A stretch of DNA of 64,000 bases, taken from assembly GCF_024753135.1 (NCBI RefSeq), contig NZ_JANUGP010000008.1:186001-250000 (forward strand), written 5' to 3'. The position numbers and the translations under genes are program-made. The notes beneath the pieces are model-generated. The model had not been told where the DNA came from. It made no database searches and saw only the letters and a program-made list of their open reading frames with translations. The number at the start of each line of letters is the position of its first letter. The stretch's first letter is position 1. Shown here one piece after another: positions 33,186 to 42,184 of this stretch. The DNA comes from Streptomyces pyxinicus (GTDB taxonomy: Bacteria; Actinomycetota; Actinomycetes; Streptomycetales; Streptomycetaceae).

Positions 33186-34102
33186 GCCACGTGGCCCGGA
33201 CCGCCGCGCCGCACATGGTCGACGTCGCCGACGGGGTCTACGCCTATGTGCAGCCGGACGGTGGCTGGTGCCTCAACAACGCCGGCCTCGTGGTCGGCGA
33301 CGGCGGCGAGAGCCTGCTGGTGGACACCGCGGCCACCGAGTCGCGCGCCCGGCTGCTGCGTACCGAGGTGCTGCGGCGGTCGGGCGCCCCGCCGCGCACC
33401 CTGGTGAACACCCATTTCCACGGCGACCACACCTTCGGCAACTCGCACTTCCCCGAAGCGCTGATCATCGCCCAGGAGCGCACCCGGACCGAGATGGCCG
33501 CGTCCGGACTGCACCTCACCGGCCTGTGGCCCGACGTGCACTGGGGGGACCTGGAACTGGTCCTGCCCCAGCTCGTCTACCGGGACTCACTGACGTTGCA
33601 CGTGGGCGGGGTGCGTGTCGACCTCATCACCCTGGGACCGGCCCACACCACGGCCGACACCGCCGTCTGGCTGCCCGAACGGCGTGTTCTGTTCACCGGC
33701 GACCTGGTGATGTCCGGCGTCACGCCGTTCTGTCTGATGGGGTCGGTCTCCGGGTCGCTGCGAGCCATGCGGCGGTTGCGCGCCCTCGGGGCCGAGACGG
33801 TCGTTCCCGGCCACGGCCCGGTCGGCGGCCCCGAACTGATCGACGCGAACGAGGCGTATTTCCGCTGGCTCGACGAAGAGGCCCGGCGGGGCGTCGCGGC
33901 CGGCCTGACCCCGCTCCGGCTCGCCCGTTCGACCGGGCCTGGGCCGTTCGACGGCCTGCTCGACTCCGAGCGGCTGGTGCCGAACCTGCACCGGGGCTAT
34001 GCGGAGGTGCGCGGAGCGGCGCCCGGCAGCCCTCTCGACGTCGGCGCGCTCTTCGAGGAGATGTCGCTCTTCCATGGCGGACTCCCCGACTGCCGAGCGT
34101 GA
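33182..34102 (+). CDS. ActIV-like metallo-beta-lactamase-fold cyclase/thioesterase
   Basis: 306 residues, GTGA overlap with the SnoaL-like gene. The zinc motif HFHGDH is at 78-83, followed by GPAHTTADTAVWLP, LFTGDLV and PGHGPVGG, giving the complete two-metal set. Length and pattern match ActIV of actinorhodin synthesis, which closes the second ring and releases the chain from the ACP. Being next to other polyketide genes, the same job (second-ring cyclisation and/or thioester hydrolysis) is the best inference. A general MBL hydrolase is the alternative. Confidence 0.83.
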   Translation: MSHVARTAAPHMVDVADGVYAYVQPDGGWCLNNAGLVVGDGGESLLVDTAATESRARLLRTEVLRRSGAPPRTLVNTHFHGDHTFGNSHFPEALIIAQERTRTEMAASGLHLTGLWPDVHWGDLELVLPQLVYRDSLTLHVGGVRVDLITLGPAHTTADTAVWLPERRVLFTGDLVMSGVTPFCLMGSVSGSLRAMRRLRALGAETVVPGHGPVGGPELIDANEAYFRWLDEEARRGVAAGLTPLRLARSTGPGPFDGLLDSERLVPNLHRGYAEVRGAAPGSPLDVGALFEEMSLFHGGLPDCRA

Positions 34103-34146
34103 TCAGCGGGAACTCGGGAGGTGCTCCACCCACCTGATTCCCCGCA

Positions 34147-34197
34147 CGACGGCGGTGCCGCGGACAGGCCGAACGCCTGCCCGCGGCACCGCCGTCG
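34147..34197. terminator. bidirectional terminator between convergent operons
   Basis: A 17-bp perfect outer stem (CGACGGCGGTGCCGCGG with its complement), continued by an inner CAGGC/GCCTG pairing. It abuts the stop of the minus-strand reductase at 34198 and follows the ActIV-like stop by 44 bp. Confidence 0.85.
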
Positions 34198-35136
34198 CTA
34201 TCCGATGTCGACGCTTTCGAGGTACGTCGTGAAGTCCCGGAGCCCCGGGTGCTCGGCACGCAGCGCGGGAATGTCCGCTCGGTAGCCGTGCCGCTGGAAC
34301 CACTCGAACATCAGGGCGATCTCCGGTGCGTTGGGGAGGTGCGGGCTGGCCGCGACCGCGTCCAACGGGAGTTCCTCGAAGCGGGCCGGCGAACCGGTGC
34401 GCCGGGCGAACGCCTCGGCCACCTCGGTCGCCGTCAGCTCGTCTCCGGCCAGCTCCATCGACCGACTCAGATACTCCTGCGGTCGTTCGAACGCCTCCGC
34501 GGCGAAGTATGCGATGTCGTCGACGGCGATGAACTGGACGCGGGTGTTCGGCCGCAGGGCGAGCCGCACCACCAGTACGCCGTCCTCCCGGGGCACGCCG
34601 TGGGCGGCGAAGTTGTCCATGAAGAACGCCGGACGCAGCACCGTGTGCGGCACTCCCAGCTCGGCGAGATACCGCTCGATACCCCGCTTCGAGTCGAAGT
34701 GCGGCACGCCGCTGTGCCGTTCGGCGCCGCCGACCGAGCTGTAGACCACGTGGGCCACACCGGCCGCCAGAGCCGCCCGGGCCACGGCACGCCCTTGGCG
34801 AACCTCGCCGCCGAGACCAGCCGGCGTCATGAAGGTCTGCACCGAGAAGACCCCCCGCACGCCGTCCATCGCGCGCCGCAGCGACGCCTCGTCGTCCAGG
34901 TCGCCACGGCGCAGGGTCGCACCGAGCGCCGCGAGCCTGCGGGCCGCCGGTGCGTCCGGATCCCGCACCAGCGCCCTCGTGTCCCGGCCCCGGCGTAGGA
35001 GTTCACGCGCCACGGCGCCGCCCTGGAGGCCGGTGGCGCCCGTGACCAGGACCGGTCCGGTCTCTCCCGCCGCTTCGGGTCTCCGAGCGGCCGGCGCGCC
35101 CTTGTGTCCTCCGGGCGGCCTCCCGGCCTCGTTCAT
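34198..35136 (-). CDS. NmrA-family NAD(P)-binding protein
   Basis: 312 residues from ATG 35136, which overlaps the stop of the upstream gene (ATGA). A ~35-residue polar leader precedes [20 protein letters not shown], the Rossmann glycine motif in the exact NmrA form (GATGxQG). Later blocks: [21 protein letters not shown] and [12 protein letters not shown], then [17 protein letters not shown]. Acts as NADPH-dependent reductase or redox sensor; in a biosynthetic operon a reductase role is preferred. Forms a minus-strand operon with 35133-35999 and 36003-36437. Confidence 0.85.
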   Translation of the reverse strand: MNEAGRPPGGHKGAPAARRPEAAGETGPVLVTGATGLQGGAVARELLRRGRDTRALVRDPDAPAARRLAALGATLRRGDLDDEASLRRAMDGVRGVFSVQTFMTPAGLGGEVRQGRAVARAALAAGVAHVVYSSVGGAERHSGVPHFDSKRGIERYLAELGVPHTVLRPAFFMDNFAAHGVPREDGVLVVRLALRPNTRVQFIAVDDIAYFAAEAFERPQEYLSRSMELAGDELTATEVAEAFARRTGSPARFEELPLDAVAASPHLPNAPEIALMFEWFQRHGYRADIPALRAEHPGLRDFTTYLESVDIG

Positions 35137-35999
35137 ACGGCACTCCCCTTCGATCGCTCCGGTGTGAACAGCGCCGCGTTCTCCACGGCCCACCGCCGGT
35201 ACGGGCGCGGCTCGCGCCCCGTGAGATCGCGCACGGCGGTCGTCGGCTTCGCCCAAGGCACCTGGGGGCTGTGCAGCGCGGCGACGTTGGTCACGGCGGC
35301 CGGGCGGTCCCCGGTGATCGCGGTGAACTCCTCCACCACCTCCTCGGCGGGTGCCACCGAGAAGGTCAGCTCCCGGCCCAGCACGTCGCCGAGAACGCGC
35401 GCCTGCTCGCGCGAGGTGAGTGTCTCCGGACCGGTGAGCAGGTACGACCGGCCCTCGTGCCCGTCCTGGGTGAGCGCCACGACGGCGACCGAGGCGATGT
35501 CGTACTCGTCGACGGGCGCCCCGGGGTTGTTCCCGATCCAGCAGCGCACCGAGCCCTGTTCCCGCACCGTCCGGCTCCACCAGGACGTGTTGGCGTGAAA
35601 CGGGCCGGGGCGCAGGAAGGTCCAGGCCCCACCGGACCGCCGGACCGCCTCCTCCGCGGCCCGGTGTTCGTCCGCGATGCCGTGCGGCAGCGGATGCCGG
35701 ACGCTCGCCGACGACAGCAGCACGATCCGGCCGGTGCCCGCCCTGCGAACGGCCTCCGCGATGTTGGCCGCCTCGACCGCCATGTCGCCGGCGAGGACGA
35801 CGAGCACCGCCGAGACGCCGGTGAACGCCTCGCCGAGTGAGGTGGGATCGGCCGGGCTGCCCGCGACGACGTCGACTTCCGGGGGCAGTTCGGCGTCCTG
35901 GGGTCTGCGGCTCAGCGCGCGGACGTCGTGACCGAGCCCGAGCAACTGCCGGATGGCCTCGCGGCCGACCTTGCCGGTGGCTCCGGTGATCAGGATCAT
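35133..35999 (-). CDS. NmrA-like NAD(P)-binding reductase
   Basis: 288 residues from ATG 35999. It begins [20 protein letters not shown], with [10 protein letters not shown] and [12 protein letters not shown], closely resembling in layout the plus-strand gene at 30717. The shared ending (ENAALFTP here) is common in this family. Likely NADPH-dependent ketone/quinone reduction in tailoring. It is followed on the operon by another NmrA protein and preceded, 3 bp away, by a SnoaL-like protein. Confidence 0.83.
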   Translation of the reverse strand: MILITGATGKVGREAIRQLLGLGHDVRALSRRPQDAELPPEVDVVAGSPADPTSLGEAFTGVSAVLVVLAGDMAVEAANIAEAVRRAGTGRIVLLSSASVRHPLPHGIADEHRAAEEAVRRSGGAWTFLRPGPFHANTSWWSRTVREQGSVRCWIGNNPGAPVDEYDIASVAVVALTQDGHEGRSYLLTGPETLTSREQARVLGDVLGRELTFSVAPAEEVVEEFTAITGDRPAAVTNVAALHSPQVPWAKPTTAVRDLTGREPRPYRRWAVENAALFTPERSKGSAV

Positions 36000-36002
36000 C
36001 GG

Positions 36003-36437
36003 TCAGGCCCGCCAACCGCTGGGCTCGGGCCACGGCGAGCCGAGCTGCCGGTAGGTGCCCTGGTAGTCGGGCCAGTCGCGGTGGTCGCGGATCCGTCCGT
36101 CGACGAAGCGGATCAGATGGATCTGCTCACCCGAGAAAACCCGCCCGGTCGGGGCCATGCCCACGAGTTCGCCGACGTGCCGCCCGTAGAGCACGAGGTG
36201 GGCGCGGACCCAGTCGCCGCGTTCCTCGATGCGTACCTCTTCGAGGCGGGCCTCCTCGGAGAACGTCGCCCGCAGCCAGGTGACGGCCATGGCGAAGGAC
36301 TCCGGCCCCCGCAGATCCATGTGTTCCAGCGCCGCCGGATTCAGATATTCCGGGTGTATGTACTCGGCGACATCCTCGGTGAGACCGGTGTTGTACGCCC
36401 TCACCATGCGACGCACGGTATTCAATTGACCGCTCAT
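36003..36437 (-). CDS. SnoaL-like polyketide cyclase-fold protein
   Basis: 144 residues from ATG 36437, with GGAAGG six bases upstream. SnoaL pattern: [24 protein letters not shown], then [40 protein letters not shown], ending [28 protein letters not shown]. The HRDWPD end is typical of SnoaL2/ester-cyclase-like family members. Leads the minus-strand operon toward the two NmrA genes. Probable aldol cyclase or hydroxylation partner. Confidence 0.85.
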   Translation of the reverse strand: MSGQLNTVRRMVRAYNTGLTEDVAEYIHPEYLNPAALEHMDLRGPESFAMAVTWLRATFSEEARLEEVRIEERGDWVRAHLVLYGRHVGELVGMAPTGRVFSGEQIHLIRFVDGRIRDHRDWPDYQGTYRQLGSPWPEPSGWRA

Positions 36438-36527
36438 CTCATTCCTTCCGACGGCATGGTCTTTGCCTGCAATCCTGCGGCAGTGAATTGCCCTGAGCAA
36501 GCCCCGAATTCCGCGCCGCACCCTTGG

Positions 36528-36556
36528 TCGAAAATGATTCGAGCGAACTTCGAAGA
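36528..36556 (+). promoter_or_regulatory. three-heptamer SARP-type site in the SnoaL / methyltransferase divergent gap
   Basis: TCGAAAA (36528), TCGAGCG (36539) and TCGAAGA (36550) begin exactly 11 bp apart. All share TCGA and match the TCGAG-type heptamers known for ActII-ORF4/DnrI-like SARPs. The site lies ~90 bp before the methyltransferase and ~90 bp before the SnoaL-like gene on the other side, so it could serve either. The surrounding gap is locally AT-rich, consistent with promoters. Confidence 0.7.
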
Positions 36557-36644
36557 ATTCTCCACCGGCCGTCCAGTGGCCCCCGTGGCCGGGCCCGGAC
36601 GATGAACTCAGCCCCTTTCTGCCGTACGAGACCGGAGAGAACGA

Positions 36645-37511
36645 GTGACGATGGACTCTGCCGCTTACAAATCGAAAGTCACCGACGCCTTCAACGAGGC
36701 CGCGGCCGTCTACGACCGGATGGGTGTCGAGTTCTTCACGCCCATGGGCCGCCGGCTCGTCGAACGGGCCGCACCGCGGCCTGGCGAGCGGGTGCTCGAC
36801 ATCGGGTGTGGCCTCGGCGCGACGCTGCTGCCCGCCGCCCGGCTGATCGGTCCGGCGGGCCATGCCCTCGGCATCGACATCGCCCCGGCGATGGTCGCGG
36901 AGGCCCGGCGCGAGGCCCGGCGGCAGGGCATCGGCAACATGGAGGTGCGCGTGATGGACGGTGAGCACCCTGACCTGCCGCCCCGGCTGTTCGACCTGAT
37001 CCTCGGCAGCTACAGCGTGATCTTCCTGCCGGACGCGCGGGCCGCGCTCGCCCGCTTCGCACGGCTGCTGGCCGACGGCGGCCGGATCGCCTTCACCAGC
37101 CCGGTCTTCACCCGGGACACGTTTCCCTTCCTGCCGCCGATGTTCACCGAGCTGATTCCGCTGGACCTGCTGCGGCACCTGCCGGAGTCCTGGCACCCGG
37201 AGCGGCTGCACCGCCAGTTGCACTCCTGGCTGGAGCATCCGGCCGACTTGGCGGCGGCCCTGGAGCAGGCGGGGTTCACCGACGTGGAGACCGTCGACGA
37301 GCCGGTGCGGATGACCGCGGCCTCCGGCACGGCGTGGGTCGACTGGTCGCACACCCAGGGCATGCGCCTGCTGTGGCAGCACCTGCCCGACGAGCAGGCC
37401 GCAGACCTGCGGGCCCGCCTCGTCACCGCGCTGGACGCGCTGCGCGACGACGACGGTCCGGTGCGCATCGAGGTACCGGTGCGGTACGTCACCGCGAGGG
37501 TCGCCCGCTGA
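36645..37511 (+). CDS. SAM-dependent class I methyltransferase
   Basis: 288 residues from GTG 36645 (GGAGAG at proper distance; ATG 36651 is the alternative). Motif I is [35 protein letters not shown], with RVMDGEHPD and a [19 protein letters not shown] post-motif block. Resembles UbiE/coenzyme-Q-type small-molecule methyltransferases. Probably methylates an oxygen, nitrogen or carbon of the aromatic product; the atom cannot be inferred. It stands alone between the SARP-like site and a terminator. Confidence 0.9.
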   Translation: MTMDSAAYKSKVTDAFNEAAAVYDRMGVEFFTPMGRRLVERAAPRPGERVLDIGCGLGATLLPAARLIGPAGHALGIDIAPAMVAEARREARRQGIGNMEVRVMDGEHPDLPPRLFDLILGSYSVIFLPDARAALARFARLLADGGRIAFTSPVFTRDTFPFLPPMFTELIPLDLLRHLPESWHPERLHRQLHSWLEHPADLAAALEQAGFTDVETVDEPVRMTAASGTAWVDWSHTQGMRLLWQHLPDEQAADLRARLVTALDALRDDDGPVRIEVPVRYVTARVAR

Positions 37512-37522
37512 CCGAGCGAGTG

Positions 37523-37565
37523 TGAGAGCGGAGGGCCGGGACGGTCCCGGTCCTCCGCTCTCACG
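37523..37565. terminator. terminator hairpin after the methyltransferase
   Basis: GTGAGAGCGGAGG pairs perfectly with CCTCCGCTCTCAC (13 bp), with an inner CCGGGAC / GTCCCGG pairing. It lies between the convergent methyltransferase and SDR genes. Confidence 0.85.
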
Positions 37566-37587
37566 CGCCCTGCCGCCCCGGCTCTCC

Positions 37588-38361
37588 TCAGGTCACCGAG
37601 AGCGCGCCGTCCACAGCCAGTACGGCGCCGTTGACGTACGCGGCGGCCGGCCGGGTCAGCTGGACGATCCACCAGGCGACGTCCTCGGGGCGGCCCACCC
37701 GGCCCGCCGGGATCCGCCCGGCCATCCGCGTGAGGAACGCCTCGTACGCCTCGGGAGGCATTCCCGCCCGCACACCGACACCGGTGTCGACCACACCGGG
37801 GGCGACACCGACACAGCGGATACCGCGCGGGGCGAGTTCCACGGCCCAGGTGCGGGTGAGGAAGTCGAGGGCCGCCTTGGCCATGCCGTACACGGAGTTC
37901 TCCGGCCAGGCCCGGCGACCGAGCGAGCCCGCCGAGCTGACGTTCACCACCGTGCCCTCGGTGGCCTCCAGCGCGTCCAGCGCGCTCTGGGTCAGGAAGA
38001 CCGGGCCGATCAGGTTCGTGCCCAACTGTGCCTCGACGGCGGCCCGGTCGAGACCGTGCAGCGACTCGAACCCGGCGACGGCCGCGTTGTTGACCAGGAC
38101 GTCGATCCGCCCGAACTCCCGCAGGGCCGCCGCGACGATCTCCTCCGCGGCCTCGGGGGCCCGCAGGTCGGCGGTGAGGCAGCGGATGCCGTCGTACCCG
38201 TCGGCGGTCGCCCGCAGAGTATGCGCCGAGCGGCCGACGACCAGCACGCGCGCCCCGTCCTCGTGGAAGGCGCGCGCCGTGGCGCGGCCGATCCCGGTGC
38301 CGCCGCCGGTGACGACGACGGCCCGCGCCTCGCCGCCGGCCACGGTGTCACGGTTCGCCAT
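37588..38361 (-). CDS. classical short-chain dehydrogenase/reductase
   Basis: 257 residues from ATG 38361. Cofactor motif [22 protein letters not shown], catalytic Ser in NVSSAGSLG and YGMAK (YxxxK). The sequence GRSAHTL after beta2 favours NADPH. It is not the actIII-type first ketoreductase (that is at 40229) and so is a candidate for a later keto reduction. Operon with the beta-lactamase-fold gene upstream on the same strand. Confidence 0.9.
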   Translation of the reverse strand: MANRDTVAGGEARAVVVTGGGTGIGRATARAFHEDGARVLVVGRSAHTLRATADGYDGIRCLTADLRAPEAAEEIVAAALREFGRIDVLVNNAAVAGFESLHGLDRAAVEAQLGTNLIGPVFLTQSALDALEATEGTVVNVSSAGSLGRRAWPENSVYGMAKAALDFLTRTWAVELAPRGIRCVGVAPGVVDTGVGVRAGMPPEAYEAFLTRMAGRIPAGRVGRPEDVAWWIVQLTRPAAAYVNGAVLAVDGALSVT

Positions 38362-38420
38362 GGGCCGGACTCCTTTCCGGCGCCGGGCCCCTGGCCCGGA
38401 ACAGGGAGAGCACGCCGGCC

Positions 38421-39494
38421 TCAGTGGCAGACCGCGGTGTTGACGCCCCGGATGACGGCTTGCTCCGCCTCCTTGGTGAAGTCCGCGCCGAGAGTGATCG
38501 ACAACTGGACCCTGATGCCCAGGTCCCGGGTGGTCGCCGCGAACGTGGCGTACCCTGGGATACCCGCGCCGTGCCCCCACAGGTCGAGTCCGCCGTCGTT
38601 CTGGAGCTTCATCAGTCCGAGGCCGTAACCGATGCCCATCGGCAGGTCCTTGATCATCTCGCCGGGCAGCGGAGTGGTCATCTCCTCGAACTCCGGTTCG
38701 GCGAGCAGTTCCCCGCCGAACAGAGCGACCAGGAACCGGTCCAGGTCCGCCGTGGTCGAGATGATCTCTCCCGCGCAGCCGGCCTCGGAGGGGTTCATCA
38801 GCGTGACGTCCTCGGTACGGCCGGCGATCTGCATGTAACCGTGGGCGTGCGGCCCGGGGATCTCGGGGGCGTCGCCCGGCAGCGTGGTCTCCTTCAGCCC
38901 GAGCGGCTCCAGGATCCGTTCGCGGATCTCGTCACGGTACGAGCGGCCGGTCACCTTCCCGATGAGCAGGCCGATGACGAAGTAGTTGGTGTTGCAGTAG
39001 GCGAACTCCTTCCCCGGCTCGAACTCCAGCGGCTTGGCGGCCGCGATGGCGATCAGGTTCTCCGGCTCGTAGTGGTTGTAGCGGTCGCGCAGGAAGCGGT
39101 CGCCCGGCTTCTGGAAGGAGTCGGCGTAGTTGTACAGGCCGCTGGTGTGCTGGAGCAGATTGCGGACGGTGATCCGCCCGCCTTCCGGCAGCAGCCCGGG
39201 GAGGTAGCTCTCCACGGTGCGGTCCAAGTCGATCCGGCCCTCGGCGACGAGTTGCAGCACCACCACGGAGACGAACGGCTTGGTGATGCATGAGATCCGG
39301 AAGCGGCCGTCCTCGGGCACCGGCCGGTCGGTGCCCAGTTCCGCCACGCCGGACGTGACGGTGAACGTGTGCTCCCTTCGGGTGACCCGGAACTGCACGC
39401 CTGCGGCGCCCAGTTCGACGAGACGGTCGGCCGCGCGCTGGACCGCCTCCTTGTGGGCCGAGACCTCCGGAGTAGCGATGGTCGGCTGTGACAT
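38421..39494 (-). CDS. beta-lactamase/LovD-fold hydrolase or acyltransferase with Cys at the nucleophile position
   Basis: 357 residues from ATG 39494. The serine-beta-lactamase (class C/EstB/LovD) fold is shown by the Y-C-N motif (Tyr166-Cys-Asn168) and by the H-G-A-G motif near residue 315. The S-x-x-K motif, normally in a context like F-R-I-G-S-V-T-K, reads F-R-I-S-C-I-T-K, so the nucleophile position is Cys69 with Lys72 kept; the codon is TGC. Either a cysteine nucleophile is used, or Ser68 is shifted by one. No signal peptide, so it is cytoplasmic. In a polyketide cluster an acyltransferase, thioesterase or hydrolase role is plausible. Confidence 0.82.
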   Translation of the reverse strand: MSQPTIATPEVSAHKEAVQRAADRLVELGAAGVQFRVTRREHTFTVTSGVAELGTDRPVPEDGRFRISCITKPFVSVVVLQLVAEGRIDLDRTVESYLPGLLPEGGRITVRNLLQHTSGLYNYADSFQKPGDRFLRDRYNHYEPENLIAIAAAKPLEFEPGKEFAYCNTNYFVIGLLIGKVTGRSYRDEIRERILEPLGLKETTLPGDAPEIPGPHAHGYMQIAGRTEDVTLMNPSEAGCAGEIISTTADLDRFLVALFGGELLAEPEFEEMTTPLPGEMIKDLPMGIGYGLGLMKLQNDGGLDLWGHGAGIPGYATFAATTRDLGIRVQLSITLGADFTKEAEQAVIRGVNTAVCH

Positions 39495-39593
39495 GTCGGC
39501 ACATCCCTGTGTCGTGTGGCGGTTGGTTGCTTTCCCGCGGGCAAGCCTGGCCACCCGCGATGGAGGCCCGCACGCGAGCCGCTTGAGCGCCGC

Positions 39594-40061
39594 TCAGGCG
39601 AGGTCGTCGCGGGTCACCCGGCGGGAGGCGACCTGGAGTCCGCCGGGCACGCGGACCAGCACGTCGTCGCAGACGCACACCCGGTGCACCCGTGACTCGC
39701 CACCGACCGGGGACGCGTACACGATGGCGTACGAACGCACGTGGATCGTGCCGTCCGACTGCCCGGCGACGTCGAACATGCCGACGAAGTGGCGGTGCCG
39801 TATGCCGCTCGCCGCCAGTTCGGCCGCGGTGCGTCCGGTGGCCGCGGCCAGGGCGGCGCGGCCGGCCACCGGCTCGGGCAGCGTCGGCACCTCGAAGGTG
39901 GCGTCCTCGGTGAAGGTGGCGGCCCACCGGTCGCACTCACCGAGGTCGAGCAACTGCATCTGGTGGGCGTAGAACTGCTGCACCCGCGCGTACAGGGCGG
40001 TGAACGCCTCCGCGTCCCGCGGCCGGACGGCGGCTCGGGCGGTGGTCGACTGCGTGGTCAT
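39594..40061 (-). CDS. SnoaL-like (ring-hydroxylating-dioxygenase-small-subunit fold) protein
   Basis: 155 residues from ATG 40061. SnoaL_4/NTF2 pattern: FYAHQMQLLDLGECDRWAATFTEDATFEVP near the start, then RHRHFVGMFDVAG and RSYAIVYAS, ending RVCVCDDVLVRVPGGLQVASRRVTRDD. This version is common in actinorhodin-type and angucycline clusters (ActVI-ORFA-like accessory proteins). Divergent from the ketoreductase gene, with which it shares a SARP-like site. Role: ring closure or support of pyran-ring formation; unproven. Confidence 0.85.
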   Translation of the reverse strand: MTTQSTTARAAVRPRDAEAFTALYARVQQFYAHQMQLLDLGECDRWAATFTEDATFEVPTLPEPVAGRAALAAATGRTAAELAASGIRHRHFVGMFDVAGQSDGTIHVRSYAIVYASPVGGESRVHRVCVCDDVLVRVPGGLQVASRRVTRDDLA

Positions 40062-40152
40062 GGGTTCCTCCGTCACCTCGTTGTCCCACGTTTCGCGCCA
40101 TGGTCCGGGACCCGGGTCGAGCGGGCTTCGAGGCCGCCTTGAGCACCGCGCC

Positions 40153-40181
40153 TCAAGCGATCTTCTTGTGGGGTTCAAGCG
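40153..40181 (+). promoter_or_regulatory. SARP-type heptamer repeat before the ketoreductase
   Basis: TCAAGCG occurs at 40153 and again at 40175, exactly 22 bp apart, with a degenerate TCTTGTG at the intermediate 11-bp step (40164). This is the geometry and sequence (TCNAGCG) of SARP sites. It lies 48 bp before the ketoreductase start at 40229, within the 167-bp divergent gap with the SnoaL-like gene. Confidence 0.7.
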
Positions 40182-40228
40182 GACGGGGACACGGTCGAAG
40201 CCGCCATCGCCGCACGGGAGGTAGACGG

Positions 40229-41014
40229 ATGACGACAGTGACGAACCCGGTCGCCCTGGTCACCGGGGGTACGAGTGGCATCGGCCTCGCCGTGGCCCGG
40301 GACCTGGGGCGCCGGGGAAACCGCGTTTTTCTCTGCGCCCGTGACGGGGACACGGTCCGGCGGACCGTCGAGGAACTGCGCGAGGAGGGCCTGGACGCGG
40401 CGGGCGCGGAGGCCGACGTGCGCTCCGCCGACTCGGTGGCGACCCTCGTCCGCTCCGTGGTCGACACCTTCGGCCCGGTCAATGTCCTGGTCAACAACGC
40501 GGGACGCAGTGGGGGCGGCCCGACGGCCGCCCTCGCGGACGAGCTCTGGTACGACGTCATCGACACCAACCTCAACAGCGTCTTCCTGGTGACCCGCGCC
40601 GCGCTGACCACGGGCGGTCTGGCGGACGCCGGTTACGGCAGGATCGTCAACATCGCCTCGACAGCCGGGAAACAGGGCGTGTTGCTGGGAGCCCCCTACT
40701 CCGCCTCGAAGCACGGTGTCGTCGGCTTCACCAAGGCACTGGGCAAGGAACTGGCCCCGGCCGGCATCACCGTCAACGCCGTCTGCCCTGGTTATGTCGA
40801 GACCCCCATGGCCGAGCGGGTCCGCCAGGGCTACGCGGCGGCCTGGGGCACGACACAGGACGATGTACGGGAGCGGTTCGAGGCGAAGATCCCGCTCGGG
40901 CGCTACTCGACCCCCGAGGAGGTCGCGGGGCTCGTCGGCTATCTGACCACTGAACACGCCGCCTCCATCACGGCGCAGGCGCTCAATGTCTGCGGTGGCC
41001 TGGGCAACTTCTGA
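40229..41014 (+). CDS. ActIII-type polyketide ketoreductase (C9 KR)
   Basis: 261 residues, the same length as ActIII, and with the same numbering of the catalytic tetrad: Asn114, Ser144, Tyr157, Lys161. The NADPH motif is TGGTSGIG. The P-x-G region near residues 94-98, which in ActIII controls stereochemistry, reads S-G-G-G-P. Reduces the C9 ketone of the nascent poly-beta-ketone and thereby fixes the first-ring fold. GGAGG precedes ATG 40229. Cotranscribed with the aromatase 17 bp downstream. Confidence 0.95.
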   Translation: MTTVTNPVALVTGGTSGIGLAVARDLGRRGNRVFLCARDGDTVRRTVEELREEGLDAAGAEADVRSADSVATLVRSVVDTFGPVNVLVNNAGRSGGGPTAALADELWYDVIDTNLNSVFLVTRAALTTGGLADAGYGRIVNIASTAGKQGVLLGAPYSASKHGVVGFTKALGKELAPAGITVNAVCPGYVETPMAERVRQGYAAAWGTTQDDVRERFEAKIPLGRYSTPEEVAGLVGYLTTEHAASITAQALNVCGGLGNF

Positions 41015-41031
41015 ACCGAAAGGGGCGGCGA

Positions 41032-42030
41032 ATGCCTGCCGAACGAGTACACCGCACCCGACACGAGATCGAGTTGGCCGCGCCCGCGCACGTGGTCTAC
41101 GGGATCATCTCCGACGCGGCCGACTGGCCGCTGTACTTCCCGCCGAACATTCACGTGGAGCAACTCGACTCCGACGGGCGGCGGGAGCGGTTGCGTATGT
41201 GGGCCACGGCCAACGGCGCGACCAAGTCATGGACCTCGCGGCGTTACCTCGACCCCGGAAAACGGCGGATCGAGTTCCGGCAGGAGCGGTCCGCGGCACC
41301 GGTGGAGTCCATGGGCGGCACCTGGATCGTCGAGCCGCGCGGAGCGGCCGAGTCGAGACTGGTTCTGCTGCACGACTTCACCGTGCGGGGTGACTCGGCG
41401 GACGACGTGGCGTGGGTGGAGCGGGCGACCGACACCAACAGCCGTACGGAGCTGGCGAGTCTGAAGGAGCTGGCCGAGCGCTGGACGCGGCTGACCGACC
41501 TGGTGCTGTCCTTCGAGGACTCCGTCCGGGTCGACGGCCCCGCCGAGCGGGTCTACGGGTTCCTCCACCGGGTTCACGAGTGGCCGGACCTCGTCCCGCA
41601 CGTGTCCCGGCTGACCGTGGTGGAGGACGAACCGGGGATCCAGACGATGTCGATGGACACCCGCACCTCGGACGGCTCCACGCACACCACCGAATCGGTC
41701 CGCGTGTGCTTTCCGCACGCCGGACGCATCGTCTACAAGCAGACGGTGACGCCCGCCTTGATGGCTGCCCACGTCGGCGAGTGGCGGGTCGTCCCCGACG
41801 CGTCGGGCGTGACGGTCACCTCCCGTCACGGTGTGGTGCTGCGCGAGGAGAACATCCGGCGGGTGCTCGGCGAGGGCGCCGGCCTCGCCGAGGCCCGCCG
41901 GTATGTACGCGAGGCGCTCGGCCGCAACAGCACCGCGACTCTCAACCTCGCGAAGGAACACGCCGAGAAAGCCGAGAAATACACAGAGAGTGCGACTAGG
42001 AGTGAGATCTCCGAAATAAGGCCGACCTAA
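41032..42030 (+). CDS. didomain aromatase/cyclase (ARO/CYC)
   Basis: 332 residues comprising two START/Bet v1-like (polyketide_cyc) domains: first ~1-155 (HEIELAAPAHVVYGIISDAADWPLYFPP) and second ~160-310 (DSVRVDGPAERVYGFLHRVHEWPDLVPHVSRL). Didomain members such as ActVII act on C9-reduced chains to dehydrate and aromatise the first ring, matching the ketoreductase just upstream. The C-terminal ~25 residues are charged and variable. Ends before a terminator. Confidence 0.94.
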   Translation: MPAERVHRTRHEIELAAPAHVVYGIISDAADWPLYFPPNIHVEQLDSDGRRERLRMWATANGATKSWTSRRYLDPGKRRIEFRQERSAAPVESMGGTWIVEPRGAAESRLVLLHDFTVRGDSADDVAWVERATDTNSRTELASLKELAERWTRLTDLVLSFEDSVRVDGPAERVYGFLHRVHEWPDLVPHVSRLTVVEDEPGIQTMSMDTRTSDGSTHTTESVRVCFPHAGRIVYKQTVTPALMAAHVGEWRVVPDASGVTVTSRHGVVLREENIRRVLGEGAGLAEARRYVREALGRNSTATLNLAKEHAEKAEKYTESATRSEISEIRPT

Positions 42031-42051
42031 GGATTTGAGGAAGTACAGCCG

Positions 42052-42079
42052 GGGTTCGGTAACAGAAAAGACCGAACCC
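42052..42079 (+). terminator. terminator hairpin after the aromatase
   Basis: GGGTTCGGT and ACCGAACCC form a perfect 9-bp stem around a 10-nt A-rich loop, 21 bp after the aromatase stop. Confidence 0.75.
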
Positions 42080-42184
42080 ATGAAATCCAAGCATCAAAGG
42101 CGCGGGTGGACTACTGTGATGCTATGACGAATCCTTGACTCGGATTTGGCTCGACGCAACAGCGCGGAGAGACGGGGAGAGATT

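Noticed and set aside
34198..36033. A single 611-residue fused protein on the minus strand
   Set aside because: The N-terminal half is the out-of-frame shadow of the 35133-35999 gene; the real gene starts at 35136 with an ATGA overlap.
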